64,000 bases of DNA, from assembly GCA_907163375.1 (NCBI GenBank), contig CAJQUW010006779.1, forward strand, positions 1-64,000, read 5' to 3'. The DNA comes from Prostheceraeus crozeri. Taxonomy: Eukaryota; Platyhelminthes; Polycladida; Euryleptidae. Positions 44,962-55,866 of the stretch are shown piece by piece. Within the stretch, counting starts at the first letter, position 1. Each line of letters starts with the position of its first letter. The translations under genes were made by a program, and so were the position numbers. Below the pieces are notes generated by a model. The model had not been told where the DNA came from. It did no database searches and saw nothing but the letters and a program-made list of their open reading frames with translations.

Positions 44962-45530
44962 GTGGGGCTGTATTTCACTAACAGGAATGCTTTAAAATTG
45001 TCTATAAATGCTCTGACCAAAAGTGTGTTCATGAGTCATGAGCACACTTTTGATCAGAGCATATATAGGCATTCTGATGGAAGACCTATCGTACTAGAAT
45101 CATCAGTGGCAAGCATGTTAGCAGAAATTTTCATACGGTGGATAAGCAGCTGATGCAAAGATTGTCAGAAAGGAACACTAAATGCAAAATGATAAAGCGC
45201 CATGTAGAAGATGACGTCACTGTAGTAATGAAAGCATTCCTTTGGAAATGAGATGCACAAATGGATACATTGTAATCAAAGAAGAATGGATAGAGGAAGA
45301 CAGGCAAACAAATGATGATCAAATGACAATGAAAATACTGAGACAGATGCGGAATGACATTCACCCATCGGCGTAGTTCGAAATTTATTGCTCATCAAGA
45401 CATAAACAGAGCATCAGCGAAAAATTAAGAAGCAACATTTCTAGAGGTCATCTTGGGAAATACCATTAAAATGCGCATCAGGCGACAACACATACTTTTA
45501 GAGAACGTACTAATGTCGCTTAAAAAATAG
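44962..45530 (+). pseudogene. Penelope-like RT remnant #2
   Basis: A plus-strand frame includes SIYRHSDGRP, then SMLAEIFIRW. This corresponds to the F-Y-R-Q-x-D-G-x-P-M-G-S-P-L-S-P-x-x-A-E-I-F box of another group of Penelope-type reverse transcriptases, followed by KRHVEDDVTVV in place of the K-R-Y-V-D-D catalytic box. Several stops. The short hairpin at 45008-45062 lies within the segment just before the box. Confidence 0.4.
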
Positions 45531-46771
45531 AGCGAGCCGTTTGGGGACAACAAAATAGAGTGAGGTCATCAACGATAAATGTAAGACGCGACAATGAAAA
45601 GCAGGGATATGGACTCGGAGGCATGACGCTGCCGAGTCCGACTAAGTCCATCTCAATTTTTGCCATGATGAACATTTTTGAAGCTGGTTCTTCAACATGA
45701 GAGTTTACAATGTGACATAGCATAGATTATCTGTAAATTATCACTGATGTGAAAACAGCTTATTTGCTAATTAATGGAAATCCATGGAAGCAAAATTCAT
45801 ACCATTTAGGTCATTGATAACCAATCGGAGTGCAAGAAAAGCTCCACGATTGCTGTTAATCGCAGAGGCGCTAGGAGCCTTTAAAGGATTGCAGAACTAT
45901 ATATATAGATTGTGCAACAGAATATGCACCTTAAGGATGCCGAGTACGTGTAATTCTATGATGAAAGCAGTGTCAAATAGATTCCGTTGAAGAATTGAAA
46001 CTGGTGAAGGATCATGTGAATCAGGTGAAGGAAACAGAATCATTTCCGATATTTCAACAAATTCTTCACGTTTGGAAGCCTCATGTTCAGAAATTGAGTA
46101 TACTAAAAAATGGGACCACTAACAATTCTGTTTTAAATCGATAGATGTATGTCGGTCCCTGAATTATTGGCTGGAGGCTAGACTCGGACTCGGTCCAAAA
46201 GCTCAACCGAGACTGCAGTCATTGTAAGAGGGCAATTCCACGCAACTGTCAACATTTAGGTCAAAACAATAATTTGTCGAAGATTGATTACAAACACACT
46301 TTTTCGCATTAAAATTTCCCCAAAAGTCCGAATCTGATGTCGAATATTACACGTGCTTAAAGTCGATTTATAGCTGAATTTTTAAAATTTTCTTCAAAAT
46401 TCCATTTTTTAAAAATTCACATTGTTTTTTAAGTGAATTTCATTTTGAAATTTTTACCCAAAATAGTTAATTATTTTTCATTTCAACAGTATTACTTTTA
46501 AATAAGATTAAAAATCATAGAAAAATGTGTATCATCAATTTTTGCTGAAAAATTCTACATGGCGTAACACGTAAAAAATGTAACGTTATTACGCTTCAGA
46601 GCGAATTTTTTATCTGTAGGATTATCCAATGAGCCGAATGTGCCATAATCTCATATCCTAGGCTAGCGTCAGTCACTTATGATGGAACAACAGTAAAATC
46701 GATTTTCACTCGCGTCATAAATGCTGTGTAGAATGTAGCGTTATTACGTTTCTAGCGTAATAACGTTACAC
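45531..46771. other. Intergenic stretch with recurring GTAACGTTATTACGC motif
   Basis: No gene. GGGCAATTCCACGCAACTG at about 46230 looks like a terminal repeat, and the motif GTAACGTTATTACGC occurs at 46580-46594, with variants in inverted arrangement at 46735-46748 and 46756-46769. Confidence 0.4.
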
Positions 46772-47088
46772 AAATTACAGGGGTCTCACCCTAAAAACCA
46801 TAAATTCAAGGAAGGAAATGAAAAAATTCAAGGAAATATAAATCAATATATTTTTATACAAAATCTGAATAAATCTGTAAAGCGAGATTAACAATGAAGT
46901 ATCTTTGATAGAATACTGATTCAAATAAAATAGACTACGAAGTCTTTCGTCTCTTCAATAACTGCACAAACAACAACGAAATGTCTTTGGTAGAACGATA
47001 AAACAACAAAACATCTTTGATAGAATGCTGGTTGTTCAAGAACAAGAGATTGGGACAATCAGCAACAATAATATCAAATAAGAAGTTT

Positions 47089-47836
47089 TAGTCCGGGAGC
47101 TAGCGTGAAGTTGTGCAGGGAACGAGGTAGTACATAAAACTTTCACATAGCATAGTACACCTATAACATACTGCAAAACTTCGCGTCTGCCGGATCAGAT
47201 CATTTGCTTTTCAGAAATAGAGAGGATAACAAAATCCTATGTATTTCCAGTGGTAAAATTGTGACATTTAAGGTGTTGACTCCATTTTTTCGAATTTTTG
47301 CTCATAAAAGTTACACAAATTGGTATTTTGTTGAACTGGTTATTATAGAAATCATCTACAGATCATGATCTTTCATATGAGTTATCATTCAGTGACAGAG
47401 GATGAAGTAAAGTGTACAAACAGACACTTTTCGTTGGTGTAACTGCAAATTTTAACATAGAAATTTCAGGAAAATTGTTGATATACTTTAACGAAACGTG
47501 CCTGTTTGTACACTTTACTTCATCCTCTGTCACTGAATGATAACTCATTTGAAAGATCATGATCTGTAGATGATTTCTATAATAACCAGTTCAACAAAAT
47601 ACCAATTTGTGTAACTTTTATGAGCAAAAATTCGAAAAAATGGAGTCAACACCCTAAATGTCACAATTTTACCACTGGAAATACATAGGATTGTGTTATC
47701 CTCTCTATTTCTGAAAAGCAAATGATCTGATCCGGCAGACGCGAAGTTTTGCAGTAGGTTAGAGGTGTACTATGCTATGTGAAAGTTTTATGTACTACCT
47801 CGTTCTCTGCACAACTTCACGCTAGCTCCCGGACTA
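47089..47836. repeat. 748-bp near-perfect palindrome
   Basis: Arms 47089-47435 and 47490-47836 (about 347 bp each) around a 54-bp centre. Outer tips read TAGTCCGGGAGCTAGCG inward from both sides. Only scattered mismatches and single-base differences separate the arms. It is a fold-back element inserted in, or forming the 3' part of, hAT-like element #4. It ends 17 bp from the transposase stop codon. Confidence 0.9.
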
Positions 47837-47853
47837 TCTAACAATAACAAGCA

Positions 47854-48646
47854 CTATGATGATTCGCTTCTTTTGGGTTTCTTTTCGCAGTGAGCATTCA
47901 AGTTTTGCACCAGTTTTTCCAATGACTGTTCCGCACTTCTTTTCGATGCTTGTGCAACTAGGGCCGCGTGGATCAGATTATTTTTCTGTTCGTTTTTGGT
48001 GCTGAGCAAACTCTCTTTCATGGCGTGTTCGGAAGCATCATTTTGATATTTTATCACTGTCTTTTCCTTTCTGATGGAGGCTTCTAGATTTTCCTTTTCA
48101 TTCTGCCAACTGACTAGCTGACCTTGATATCTGTAATTTTTCATTTTCCTTTTGTTTGGCTTCAGCAAGCTTTTTCGTCTTTTCTTTCTTTTCTTCTTCA
48201 ATCTTGGGGGCTTCAAAGTAAACAGAGCGAGCCTTTCGACAGCGCGCCAGCAAGTCGTGAGTGATAACGACGAATTCTGCCCCACCACTTCTTGTTATTT
48301 CTTCTTTGATGATCTTCATGGCCGCAACCGTAGAGTACTTCAAACTCTGTCTATCATTTAAAATAGCTTTAGTGGTTGAGAAACCACGTTCGATAAACGC
48401 ATTGCTATGAGCTAGCGAGCATGCCATTTTTATCAGTTTTTTAAGAGCAGTCGCATCGTCGCCCTTTTCTTTCAAAATTGAAAATATAGCAGTCCAATAT
48501 GCATCTACTCGCACTTGCACAGAGGTGTTCGGAATTAGGTCATCAGTTAGACAGCGATATTGCCTCAAGGATGTGCATGCTGTAATGATTTCATAATCGT
48601 CGAACCTCTTCGTTATTTTCATGACAGTTTGAGCCATTTCAATCAA
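47854..48646 (-). pseudogene. hAT-like transposase #4, C-terminal part
   Basis: The minus-strand frame has NTSVQVRVDAYWTAIFSI, then KMACSLAHSNAFIERGFSTT, the A-H-S-N-A-x-x-E-R-x-F-S dimerisation block of hAT-like transposases. It ends with EFVVITHDLLARCRKARSVY and a lysine/glutamate helix. Near 48.1 kb the frame shifts, and the helical tail continues as NEKENLEASIRKEKTVIKYQ to KKPKRSESS at 47854. The tail is like those of elements #1 and #3. The N-terminal finger and catalytic core are not visible upstream (48.65-49.6 kb holds no long frame), so the gene is truncated. Confidence 0.7.
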
Positions 48647-49601
48647 CCGAGCGCTGGATTTTGCTTTTGGTGAGATGAATGATAAGGACGCTAGCAGTTA
48701 ATTTTTCAGTGGAAGGTGTAATTGCAGATATGAAACACCACTTACGATGGCATCTCTCAGCTCACGTTTAGTATCTTTGCGATTTTGTTTATGTCTAATC
48801 TTCTTTATGTCATCACGAAGTTCTTCCATAAATGGAAAATGACTGGGCCTTACAGTTATCGTTCTATTATCACAATACCAAAGATGATGTCCCTCTCAGT
48901 TGCAGTTACATGTAGATACCAAACTTTCAAACGAGGGTGAATCGAATGCAGACCATTGGCATAGTTGCTGTGAGTAACAAGTCAAATGTATTAACTTTCG
49001 AGGACCAAGGTTTTCGATATTGTTATATGCGATGCGAAGAACGATAGGCATGCTTTTTATACAACTCATGGTATAAGAGGAGAATATTTAAGGAGGCATG
49101 GTGGACAAAGAAGCTCGGTTCCTCAAACAGAGTGAAGTGTGTGGTGGATGACACATGGACACGATTAGTCTCTAAGTGATTTTGCTTCTGTATCATTTTT
49201 AGACATTCTTTCATAATACTATTATTTTAGTCAGTAGAAGTCACTATTTGCTTCTTATATTTTATGAAGGTCATTTTAATGTCTAGTGCACGTGAACTGA
49301 AGGTCACGTCTTACCTCTCTCATTTATGTAGGTACTGTGAATTGTTATCAAGGCGGCATTTGATGTGCCAGTTTGCGTGAACAGGACCGAAGCACCGGTC
49401 GAAACTTGTCGCTGAATTAAAGAATTAAGTGGTTATCCCTCCGTTGCTTGAAGAATTTTTATACAACTTAGGCGAAAATATTATTGCCCAGTAACATACA
49501 TGTACCTTGAAGTCTCAATGGAGTTGCATTCGTATGTCACTCGTATCATCATATCTGATGAAGCAAGTGTACATATCCATCATGTGTTATTGTCTTGTGC
49601 A
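48647..49601. other. Decayed interior of hAT-like element #4
   Basis: No long frame. Contains GTGAACAG-GACCG-AAGCAC-CGGTC-GAAACTTGTC near 49377-49410, which keeps stem II and GAAA of a hammerhead but not CTGATGA. Confidence 0.35.
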
Positions 49602-49766
49602 TGTTTCCGTATGAATTTGTTCTTCTATGTGCTAGCTCTGATCTATGTCGTGAGTATGCTGTAGTTTGTAATTTGTGTGTTTCTGTTGTTTGCAGGTAGT
49701 GCCTGCAGGGGGCTGAATTGATACTGTCAATAGAGTTGTCTACAAAGTAATAAGCGTTCTTTAACA
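49602..49766 (+). repeat. copia element, left LTR (165 bp)
   Basis: Begins TG and ends CA. It is followed by TGGTAGCAGAAGCG, a primer-binding-site-like sequence resembling initiator-Met tRNA complements used by copia elements. Nearly identical to 53733-53897. Confidence 0.9.
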
Positions 49767-49783
49767 GTGGTAGCAGAAGCGTG

Positions 49784-51031
49784 ATGTCTCTCAAACTATC
49801 GCCCCCTGCCTTCAAGAGTGGTGAAAAGTCATTCGAAAGTTGGCGTACGGAAGTGGAATTATGGAGCACAATTACTGATTTAGCGGAAGAGAAGCGTGGT
49901 GTTGCTGTGGCTCTTTTCATTCCCGAGAATGAACCAATTCGACAGCAAGTGATGGAAGAAATGGACAAAGATGATTTGAGTAAAGCTACTGGCCTATCAG
50001 CCTTGTTGGACTTCATGGAGCTAAAACTGGGAAAAGATGATATTCAAGATTGCCTCGATAAGTATGAAGACTTCAAACAGTGCAAGCGTGTTGGCGGGCA
50101 GAAAGTAAGCGACTACATAGTGGACTTTGAACAAAAATACAACCGAATTCTGAAGAAGAAAATAGTACTACCACAAGAAATGTTGTGCTTCGAACTTCTG
50201 AGCAATGCTCATCTTGAAAAGTCTGAAAAGTTACTCGTACTCTCGGGAGTTGATTTTGACAAAAAGTCGACTTTGTTTGAGCAAGCCAAGCGATCTTTGA
50301 GGAAATTCAAAGGAGATTTTGGCGCAGCAGGCGCCTCCACATCTGAACCATTTAGATTGGAGCCAACGTACGAAGCATCTAGCTCAGAACCAAACAAAGA
50401 CCAGTGCAATTTTACTGCGCAACAGTTCAGAGGTGGACGTGGCTATCGCCCTTGTCGTAGTCGTGGTTGGCAAGGAAGACGGGGTGGAAATCGAAGTTAT
50501 AATTCAAATCCCTCAGCGAATTCACAATCCTCAAGTTCGAATCGTCAGATTAATCCCATTAACAGCGAAGGAGCTCGGCTGCTATGCAAATGTTGTGGAT
50601 CTTTCCGTCATCTGATCGCCAATTGCCCTCATTCTGATGAAAATTCCGCAACAGTCAATGTTGTCAAGGAAGAATCAGCGGAGCAGGTCGCCTTGTATAC
50701 AGGTTATGACGCTGCAGCGAGAAATCGGCTTGGAGAAGAAGCTGTTAACTGTGCAGTTTTGGACACAGCGTGTACATCAACAGTTTGTGGGAAAAGGTGG
50801 TTCGAAATTTACCTTGACTCAATGCCACAGGACGAAAGGAGATCTTTGACTTTCGGTGAAGGGGAAAGAACTTTCAAGTTTGGTGGAGGTGAACGGCGGA
50901 AATCCATATGTTTATGCATATTGCCATGCACGATAGCCGGGAAAAGCGTGACCATCAGTACTGACGTGGTGGTCAAGTCTTCCTCTTTTGTTGAGTTTGA
51001 AGGCTCTGAAAGCAGCCAAGGTAAAGGTTGA
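49784..51031 (+). pseudogene. copia element, gag and protease region
   Basis: Capsid-type region of a copia gag with a zinc-knuckle-like box (CKCCGSFRHLIANCPH, the Cys/His ligands visible), preceded by a Gly/Arg-rich nucleic-acid-binding stretch. A retropepsin-like active site (VLDTACTSTVCG, with D-T-A where D-S/T-G is usual) follows. Treated as part of the fossil element. Confidence 0.75.
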
Positions 51032-51179
51032 TATGGAAAATGACAGTGCTAAGATACTTGGATCAACTGTGTCATTAAATTTTACATGCTGTGGTCACTA
51101 TTGCATTCCTCTTTTGCAGTGTGATCAGGTAGAATTACCTTGCTACACTCGCATACAAGAAATAGAGGACTCCAAGCGC

Positions 51180-53655
51180 ATGGAAGCCTTAGCTAAACTC
51201 CATCGACAATTTGGACACCCAACCCAAGGACGTCTCCGATCTCTCCTTGAAGATGCGGGTGCTTGCACAGAAGCTGTCATCAAGAACTTGGATGACATTT
51301 ACAAGAAGTGCGAAACATGCAAACTGTATGCGAAAACTCCAGCACGGCCGATTGTTCTCTACCTAAGGCAAGCCGCTTTAATGAAATCGTCGCGATGGAT
51401 TTGAAGATATGGAAAAACAAGAGCTATATACTTCACATGATCGACATGTCCACACGTCTTAGTGTAGCAATCTTTGTTCCCTCAAAACAACCAAGAGATA
51501 TTGTCAACGCAATCATTCTTCATTGGATTGGCGGCGGTTGGGGAGTGATGGAGGGAATGCTCGTCGACAATGGAGGAGAATTCAATAATCATGAGATTCG
51601 GGAAATGGCTGGTCTACTGAATGTGCGCATTCATACCACAGGAGCTGAAAGCCCGTGGAGCAACGGGCTATGTGAGAGGAACCATGCGGTGACTGATAGA
51701 ATGCTGGAAATCCTGATGGATGAAAACCCTTCCTCCAGCCCTGAAGTACTCCTCGCCTGGGCAAATGTTGCGAAAAATTCTTTGAAAATGGTCAACGGAT
51801 ATAGCAGCTACCAGCTAGTGCTTGGAAAGAACCCCAACCTCCCGAATATTTACACAGATAAATTGCCTGCGCTGCAAGGAACGACGACTTCCGAGATTTT
51901 GCGCGATCATCTGAATGCTCTTCATTCCGCTCGCACGGCGTACACCCAATGCGAATCTGACGAACGCATTCGAAGAGCCCTCCGGCATCGCATCCAGACC
52001 ATGGAAGAACGTTTCCATCACGGGGATATCGTGTATTACAAGAGAGAAAATCGCAACAAGTGGCAAGGGCCTGCCAAAGTGATATTTCAAGATGGAACTG
52101 TGGTTTTCGTTCGTCATGGTAGCGTATACGTTCGTGTTTCTTCCAATCGTGTATCTCGTGGGTCATTAGACAGAGAAGGAGCTGATGCTTCACCTCAGAC
52201 AAGTGTTCAAGCACCAGAAGCTGTTGTTTCCTCTGATGATGGTCGCGTGAGAGAACTTCTCGAAACGGGTGCTGTCCCAGATCCTGCTGACTGTACTGCT
52301 ATCAAAGAAACATTGGCACGGAAGGAATCTGCCTCTCTGGAAGACACTTCAGTCGCAAATGGAATCAATGCTCCGCAAGATTCTGATGATGGACATGTAG
52401 ATGCTCCTCGTCATGATGCTAAAGCAATCTTGAAGAAAAACTATGTCATAGAATATAAAGCAGATGAAGAGGATGAGTGGCAGAATGGAGAAATAACTGG
52501 ACGAGCTGGCAAAGCCTCCACGACCACGAAGCATTGGTACAACATTTGCACGACAGACGGTCAAAGGAAGAGCGTCAATCTCTCAGCAGTCTATGATTGG
52601 AGGCGGCTTGAAAGATGTGAAGAGAATGTCAACGTTGTCACGATACCCAACCAACAGAATGGCGAGGCAGCGTGTGTAGCAGCAAAACTCGAGGAGTTGA
52701 GCCGAATGCAGGAGTTTGAAGTTTACGAAGAGATGACTTTTGACAATCAGCCATGCATCAGTACGACTTGGGTTCTTGTCGAAAAACCAGGTGTAAAAGC
52801 TCGTGGCTACCGACGTAGCTCGTGGCTTCGAGGAAGAAATTGACGTGGCAAAGGACTCTCCCACTGCCGCGAAGAGCTCTTTACGGATTCTCATCTCTGG
52901 CTGCCAGTAATGGATGGCGAATTAAGGCCACAGACATTCGTTCAGCTTTTCTGCAAGGAGACAATATCTCCAATGATGTCTACGTAATGCCACCATTAGA
53001 AGCCGGCGTGGAAAAAGGCACTGTTTGAAAACTTCGGAAGACATTGTATGGGTTAGTGGATGCAGCAAGGAAATTCTACAATGCAGTTTCGGAATTCCTC
53101 ATGACTTGCGGCATGTCGAAGTCAACGGTGGATCCCCTCTTTATTCTACATGAAGCTAGACGGGAGGTTGGTAGCAGTCCTTATCACACACATCGACGAT
53201 TTCCACTACACTGGTGATGAAGTCTTTGAGCAAACTGTGATGACTCAACTGAGACAACGTTTCGTAACAGGAAAAGTAGAATGTAATGACATGACATACG
53301 TCGGATTTCGAATACAAAGGAACAAAAATTCCATTGAATGCTCTCAAGATCACTTCATTAAAAAAGTTCAGTGTGTAACGCTAGAAGCTGATCGAGTCAG
53401 GCAGCAACAGGAAAAGCTCACCAGTGAAGAAAGAACACTTTTTCGCAGTATGGTTGGCCAATGTAATTGGGCTGCGCAAGGATCTCGTCCCGACCTGTCT
53501 TTTGAAGTAGTCGATCTTTCATCCCGCTTTCAGCTTGCCACTGTTTCTGACTTGATAAAAGGGCAAAAACTTGAAATTGAAGTCTTCTCGGTCCTATGTC
53601 ACGATACCAGAACTCAAGGATGTATCAACTTGGAAGATTATGGTGTTTTCTGATG
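51180..53655 (+). pseudogene. copia element, integrase and RT/RNase H region
   Basis: Integrase zinc region (FGHPTQGRL ... CETC) and catalytic core (VDNGGEFNNHEIREM, then SPWSNGLCERNH) are followed by a variable linker. Copia-type RT text comes next (ATDIRSAFLQGD, HIDDFHYTGDE) and the start of the RNase H connection (QCNWAAQGSRPDLSFEV). The region is broken; the parts are named only to show family and order. Confidence 0.75.
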
Positions 53656-53732
53656 CTTCATTGGGGAATTTATCCGATGGGGTATCCAGTGCCGCAGGAT
53701 ACATCATTTTCGTTATGGATAACGATGGGAAG

Positions 53733-53897
53733 TGTTTCCGTATGTATTTGTTCTTCTATGTGCTAGCTCTGATCTATGTCGTGAGTATGCTGTAGTTTGT
53801 AATTTGTGTGTTTCTGTTGTTTGCAGGTAGTGCCTGCAGGGGGCTGAATTGATACTGTCAATAGAGTTGTCTACAAAGTAATAAGCGTTCTTTAACA
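53733..53897 (+). repeat. copia element, right LTR (165 bp)
   Basis: Begins TG, ends CA, after a purine tract (GATGGGAAG). Nearly identical to the left LTR. Confidence 0.9.
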
Positions 53898-54816
53898 TCA
53901 TGAAGGACAAGTGAATTAGTATTTTGGTAGACGTTAGGCTATACAACTGCTGATCTGGTTTATCTGTACTTAATTCCTAACTGGTAAGCTAATATTTACA
54001 AGGTTTCGTTGACTGTGTATCTAACACGTTAAATTTCAGTAGGTCATCGACGTATTCTGAAATGATAAACACATGCAATCATGACATCTAAATTGAATGA
54101 TCGAGTTTTTTGTGAATAACATAATTATGATGTGAATTGGCAAAACTCTAAAATCACTCAGAATAGTGAGACTACACTGGCAATTGAAAAGCAAAAAATT
54201 TAGCAAAAATCTTGTGTAGGTAGGAAGCCTTCTAAAGTGTAGGTCGTTTAATTTTGAAATTCAAGGAATTCAAGGAAGAATATAAATCAAGGAAATTCAA
54301 GGAAGAAAATTGCCCATTCAAGGAATTCAAGGTAGAGTGAGACCCCTGAAATTATATTTGATCATTCTAAGCAATTATCCAAGGTCTCAATAAGTAACTC
54401 GCGAGTATTGTGACATAAGCTTTGATAAATTTCAAATCCTATCGTGTGTATCTGACATCAATTTATCTGAAGGTATAACTGGCCGTTTCAATGAGTAACA
54501 ACGCTACATCGCACTTAGATAATAAATTCCAGTCACTGACTTTGTAGAAGTACAGTCTATTAAATAGGTTGGCACCAATTTAGCGGATAAATTAAATAAA
54601 ATATATCTATATGGTTTATGTACATAATCTGAAGCTAGTGCTTACATGTTTCATTTGCTTTGCTATTCTTCATAACTGAATCAACAAAAATTAAAATCCG
54701 CCGTAGCGACGTTGCACGATTTGCTACGAAAATTGTGTAGTTGCTACTTATGAGAAAAAGTCTACGAATTGAAAGATTTGATCGAGATCATTATACCATA
54801 TGAGCAACGTTGAAAT

Positions 54817-55858
54817 CATAGAGTAGGTATACTAGGTAAAGTGGTAACTCCGCATTTATTAAATCCTCAATGTGCATACACTTTCGATTTTATTAAATGA
54901 ACTCAAGGGAGATACAGGTGGTATTGTCACCAAATGTGTGATATGCACAGTTTTGCAGTTTTGCAGAAATTAGAACGGAATTGAGTGATCATGAATGTAA
55001 TGCAGGAATAATGGTATTTCACAGATTCCCATGACAGCCTTGGAGATTTGATGTTTGTTGAATGAGAAATTTGATGGGTTCCTATTACTTTCATGCTCAA
55101 CCTCTAGAGTATTTTCTTAAGCGTGATCATATTATAGGCAACCTGCCACTGGCAGAGCAAAATGGCATAATCAAAGACAATGATTTCAATTAACTTTGAA
55201 ATATGTAAATATAGGTCCACATCACTATTCAGATTCAAGAAATGAAACATGAATTTAGTGATCGAATCATAAAATTATGCCGGTGATATTATTCAGGTTT
55301 TTTTAACACCAGAGGAACCCGCAGAAAAACGATGTTGTTCTCGTAAAAAAACTCTTTATCGAGGCCTTTCAGCTGCCGCCGACGATGACAGCCGGCGGCA
55401 GCTGAAAGGCCTCGATAAAGATTTTTTTGCGAGAACAACATCGTTTTTCTGCGGGTTCCTCTGGTGTTAAAAAAATTATGTCAAGCCCACTATTTCATTC
55501 TATATTATTCAGGTTTTCTGAACCTGAATAATATCACGACTTTTTCATGAAGACTTTCATTATAATGCGGAGCATGAAATTCCCTTGATAATCAGCTTGA
55601 TTTCCGCTTAGTTAGGATGCTTATTAGCAAATACTCATTCCTTTTGATATCCAACTTGTTTCATACTACACATAGAGGAGTCATCTCGGTAGTATATAAA
55701 TTGGCAAAATTTTGATTTTTTTAAAACTGTTCAAATAATTTTTTTGGACCACGGGAACGTAATCTCCGCAAAAAACTGAATCTTTTCATCCAAAAACATT
55801 TCACTGTATACAGATACTTTTTTGAGTCGACACTCTACCTATATATCCCTACTCTATG
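54817..55858. mobile_element. Inverted-repeat element (1.04 kb) with 8-bp target duplication
   Basis: Ends CATAGAGTAGG on both sides (left CATAGAGTAGGTATACTAGG; right, read inward, CATAGAGTAGGGATATATAG). A perfect 8-bp duplication GTTGAAAT flanks it (54809-54816 and 55859-55866). No coding capacity. The duplication length fits hAT, but the ends resemble no family I can name. It carries a nested hairpin (55285-55538). Confidence 0.8.
55285..55538. repeat. Nested hairpin element
   Basis: The core 55298-55475 is an almost perfect palindrome with ~85-bp arms, from TTTTTTTAACACCAGAGG to a GC-rich centre (CAGCTGCCGCCG / CGGCGGCAGCTG) with a ~10-base loop. The string ATATTATTCAGGTTTT occurs on both sides (about 55286-55301 and 55504-55519). 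AACCTGAATAATATCAC at the right forms an outer inverted match to the left flank. Confidence 0.8.
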
Positions 55859-55866
55859 GTTGAAAT

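Larger units (their letters stand above)
49602..53897 (+). mobile_element. Ty1/copia-type LTR retrotransposon, young but broken
   Basis: Fossil LTR element inserted in hAT-like element #4. Parts in copia order: left LTR, primer site, gag with a zinc knuckle (about 49.8-50.6 kb), aspartic protease (about 50.75 kb), integrase (about 51.2-52.2 kb), reverse transcriptase and RNase H region (about 52.8-53.6 kb), purine tract and right LTR. Integrase before reverse transcriptase marks it as Ty1/copia, not gypsy. The two LTRs differ at a single site by eye, so insertion was recent. The coding part is nonetheless broken, by roughly two to four breaks, and the RT region looks shorter than usual. I see no matching 5-bp target duplication. 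Confidence 0.9.
46778..54348 (-). mobile_element. hAT-like DNA transposon #4 (7.57 kb with insertions)
   Basis: Ends CAGGGGTCTCACCCT on the left and, read inward, CAGGGGTCTCACTCT on the right. A perfect 6-bp duplication AAATTA flanks them (46772-46777 and 54349-54354). The iteron ATTCAAGGA occurs twice at the left (46803-46835) and five times at the right (about 54257-54332), all on the plus strand. It holds a transposase remnant (47854-48646, minus), a 748-bp palindrome next to the transposase 3' end, a worn hammerhead-like string near 49377-49410 and a copia element (49602-53897). Without the copia it is about 3.3 kb. Confidence 0.85.

Noticed and set aside
49549-50016. Minus-strand ORF across the left copia LTR (and its twin at 53713-53946)
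   Set aside because: Both are shadows of the repeated LTR sequence read backwards.
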